Assembly: GCA_964596695.1 (NCBI GenBank)
Contig: CAZQVE010000010.1
Location: 1-14,011 of the forward strand
DNA from: UBA2112 sp964596695
Lineage (GTDB): Bacteria > Patescibacteriota > Saccharimonadia > Saccharimonadales > Saccharimonadaceae
Reading direction: 5' to 3'
Length of the DNA stretch: 14,011 nucleotides
Position 1 is the stretch's first letter, and every line of letters begins with the position of its first letter. Below, piece after piece: positions 13,190 to 14,011 of this stretch. Made by a program: the position numbers and the translations under genes. Under the pieces are notes generated by a model, which saw only the letters and a list, made by a program, of their open reading frames with translations, was not told the origin of the DNA and made no database searches.

Positions 13190-13600
13190 ATTCCTTTTGA
13201 TCCAATCGATTTCATGAGACATCGTATCAATGTCGAGCGTTGCGGGGTTAACGAATGCAACTTCGCTACTGTCTGTACCCACACTAAAATTCATATTTTC
13301 CGTGACAACTTCGTATACGAGCCATAGGAGATATGCTTGCTTTGATTCGAGCCAAAATACATCCGTACCTATAATCTGTGCGGTGAAGTCTCCCGTGTAG
13401 CCGACTTCCTCGTGTAGTTCGCGAGCTAACGCTTCGTGCTCGGTCTCTCCGTGATCCCAGCCGCCGCCAGGCAGGCTCCATGTATCCGAGTCACCCTCTT
13501 TATTCAAAAGTACCTCACCTTTATCGTTGCGGATAATGGCCTTGAGAGAAACACGATAAAAAGTGGTAGGATACTGGCTAACGGGCTTTTTCGTACTCAT
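13181..13600 (-). CDS. Nudix hydrolase (139 aa)
   Basis: The Nudix box at residues 46-68 is intact (GGWDHGE, then RELHEEVGY), so metal and pyrophosphate binding should work. The fold begins with YRVSLKAIIRNDKGEVLLNKE and ends with a typical EVAFVNPATLD helix. Substrate unknown; sequence flavour is of the MutT/DCTPP-like small Nudix proteins. The start is ATG 13600. A perfect extended -10 box ends 9 nt upstream, so the leader is only a few nucleotides and there is no ribosome site. The TAG stop overlaps the TAG stop region of rsmA on the other strand. Confidence 0.92.
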   Translation of the reverse strand: MSTKKPVSQYPTTFYRVSLKAIIRNDKGEVLLNKEGDSDTWSLPGGGWDHGETEHEALARELHEEVGYTGDFTAQIIGTDVFWLESKQAYLLWLVYEVVTENMNFSVGTDSSEVAFVNPATLDIDTMSHEIDWIKRNLG

Positions 13601-13609
13601 GCTCGCACA

Positions 13610-13618
13610 ATTATAACA
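13610..13618 (-). promoter_or_regulatory. Extended -10 promoter of the second Nudix gene
   Basis: On the minus strand TG-T-TATAAT (13618-13610) is a perfect extended -10. It gives transcription start about 2-3 nt before the ATG, a near-leaderless message. Confidence 0.65.
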
Positions 13619-13645
13619 GCCCTAGTAACAGATAAATCAGACACC

Positions 13646-13680
13646 CCCGCCACTAAAGGGTCGCACCTCTTAGTAGTGGG
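13646..13680 (-). other. Imperfect hairpin between the two minus-strand genes
   Basis: CCACTA pairs with TAGTGG and inner AAGGGT with ACCTCTT imperfectly. It lies 29 bp after the stop of the 79-aa gene, but the minus-strand tail is GC-rich, so it is at best a weak terminator. Confidence 0.3.
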
Positions 13681-13708
13681 CTGGAACGAGGGATGTCGAA
13701 TCTGGAAT

Positions 13709-13948
13709 CTACTTGGATACAACGGGTTCGAAAACCGCCCATAGTACGCCGAGTGCACCGACGACCATAGCTACGGTGGCGAGTGTTTTATGGGCGCCTT
13801 TTTTGTAGGCGATAGCTCCTAGGACAAGCCCGGCTAGCGTGAATATTGCACCTTTACTGAAAAACACGATATAAACTGCCCCTCCAACTGAAAATACAAG
13901 AGCGAGTATGAGCAGGGTAGTGGCGAGTGTGGAGTTTGATTGTTTCAT
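13709..13948 (-). CDS. Small multi-pass membrane protein (79 aa)
   Basis: No family recognised. After a polar start (MKQSNSTLA) nearly all of the protein is hydrophobic: helices at about 9-29, 33-48 and 55-73, with a basic turn KKGAHK between the second and third. Glycines are frequent (GGAVY, GLVLGAIAYKKGA), as in DUF4190/DUF6142-like small membrane proteins, but I cannot assign it. The start is ATG 13948; no convincing ribosome site precedes it, and TATACA (13956-13951) is too close to the ATG to serve as its -10 box. It is separated from the downstream Nudix gene by 108 bp that include a new promoter. Confidence 0.65.
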   Translation of the reverse strand: MKQSNSTLATTLLILALVFSVGGAVYIVFFSKGAIFTLAGLVLGAIAYKKGAHKTLATVAMVVGALGVLWAVFEPVVSK

Positions 13949-13987
13949 GATGTATACTTAGATTCCAATCCAAAACGCAACACTCGC

Positions 13988-14005
13988 GAGCGGCGCTAGC
14001 CGCTC
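13988..14005. repeat. Short GC-rich hairpin at the window end
   Basis: GAGCGGC (13988-13994) pairs with GCCGCTC (13999-14005) around GCTA. It may belong to a feature that continues beyond the window. Confidence 0.35.
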
Positions 14006-14011
14006 CGGTTG

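Noticed and set aside
13690..13745. tRNA-like GGGTTCGAAAACC near the end of the 79-aa gene
   Set aside because: It lies partly in the coding frame, the T stem does not pair properly, and no acceptor or anticodon arms fit.
1..14011. CRISPR array, transposase, integrase, toxin-antitoxin or phage structural genes
   Set aside because: None was found on either strand; the repeats present are too few and irregular for CRISPR.

Overview
The window looks like a chromosome segment of a Patescibacteria/CPR bacterium, most likely Candidatus Saccharibacteria (TM7). Grounds: a compact set of pyk, pgk, tpiA, pcrA-type helicase and rsmA genes read with the standard code; CPR-style motif variants (GDDWQSIYSWRGA in the helicase, MLSDETANG in pyruvate kinase); and an RpfB-like cell-wall enzyme. 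The taxon is inferred from protein resemblance and was not tested by a search.

Layout. Positions 1-37 are the 3' end of a tRNA gene with encoded CCA, followed by a near-perfect terminator hairpin. The same tRNA 3' end recurs at 219-235 and 393-407, with hairpins and inverted T-arm-like sequence between the copies. This pattern is expected of a tRNA site used repeatedly for integration. Next come three accessory genes (559-1008, 1235-1915, 2051-2347). Each has a well-formed sigma70-type promoter and a Shine-Dalgarno site, and two of them end at strong terminators. One is a lipoprotein with an actinobacterial AMIN-like domain, a plausible acquisition from an actinobacterial host. Pyruvate kinase (2443-3864) follows, apparently from a leaderless mRNA. 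Two minus-strand accessory membrane-protein genes (3930-4673, 4813-4977) lie between pyk and pgk, each closed by the same 44-bp terminator-containing repeat.

From 5181 the core genes resume: pgk, tpiA and a 347-aa tail-anchored low-complexity protein, tightly packed. A promoter at 8271 starts a structured leader that also encodes a 54-codon ORF; the leader leads into the UvrD/PcrA helicase, which is coupled to a Nudix gene. A second unit holds a secreted DUF348-G5-lysozyme protein and rsmA. A convergent Nudix gene and a small membrane protein on the minus strand close the window.

Functionally, the core genes cover lower glycolysis (pgk, tpiA, pyk), DNA repair (pcrA), nucleotide clean-up (two Nudix), ribosome maturation (rsmA) and cell-wall remodelling. 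The accessory genes mostly encode envelope proteins and look like a layer acquired separately from the core. The least explained elements are the tRNA-end repeat array, the repeated terminator, the alternating GTGAATA sites before the lipoprotein gene, and the pcrA leader.
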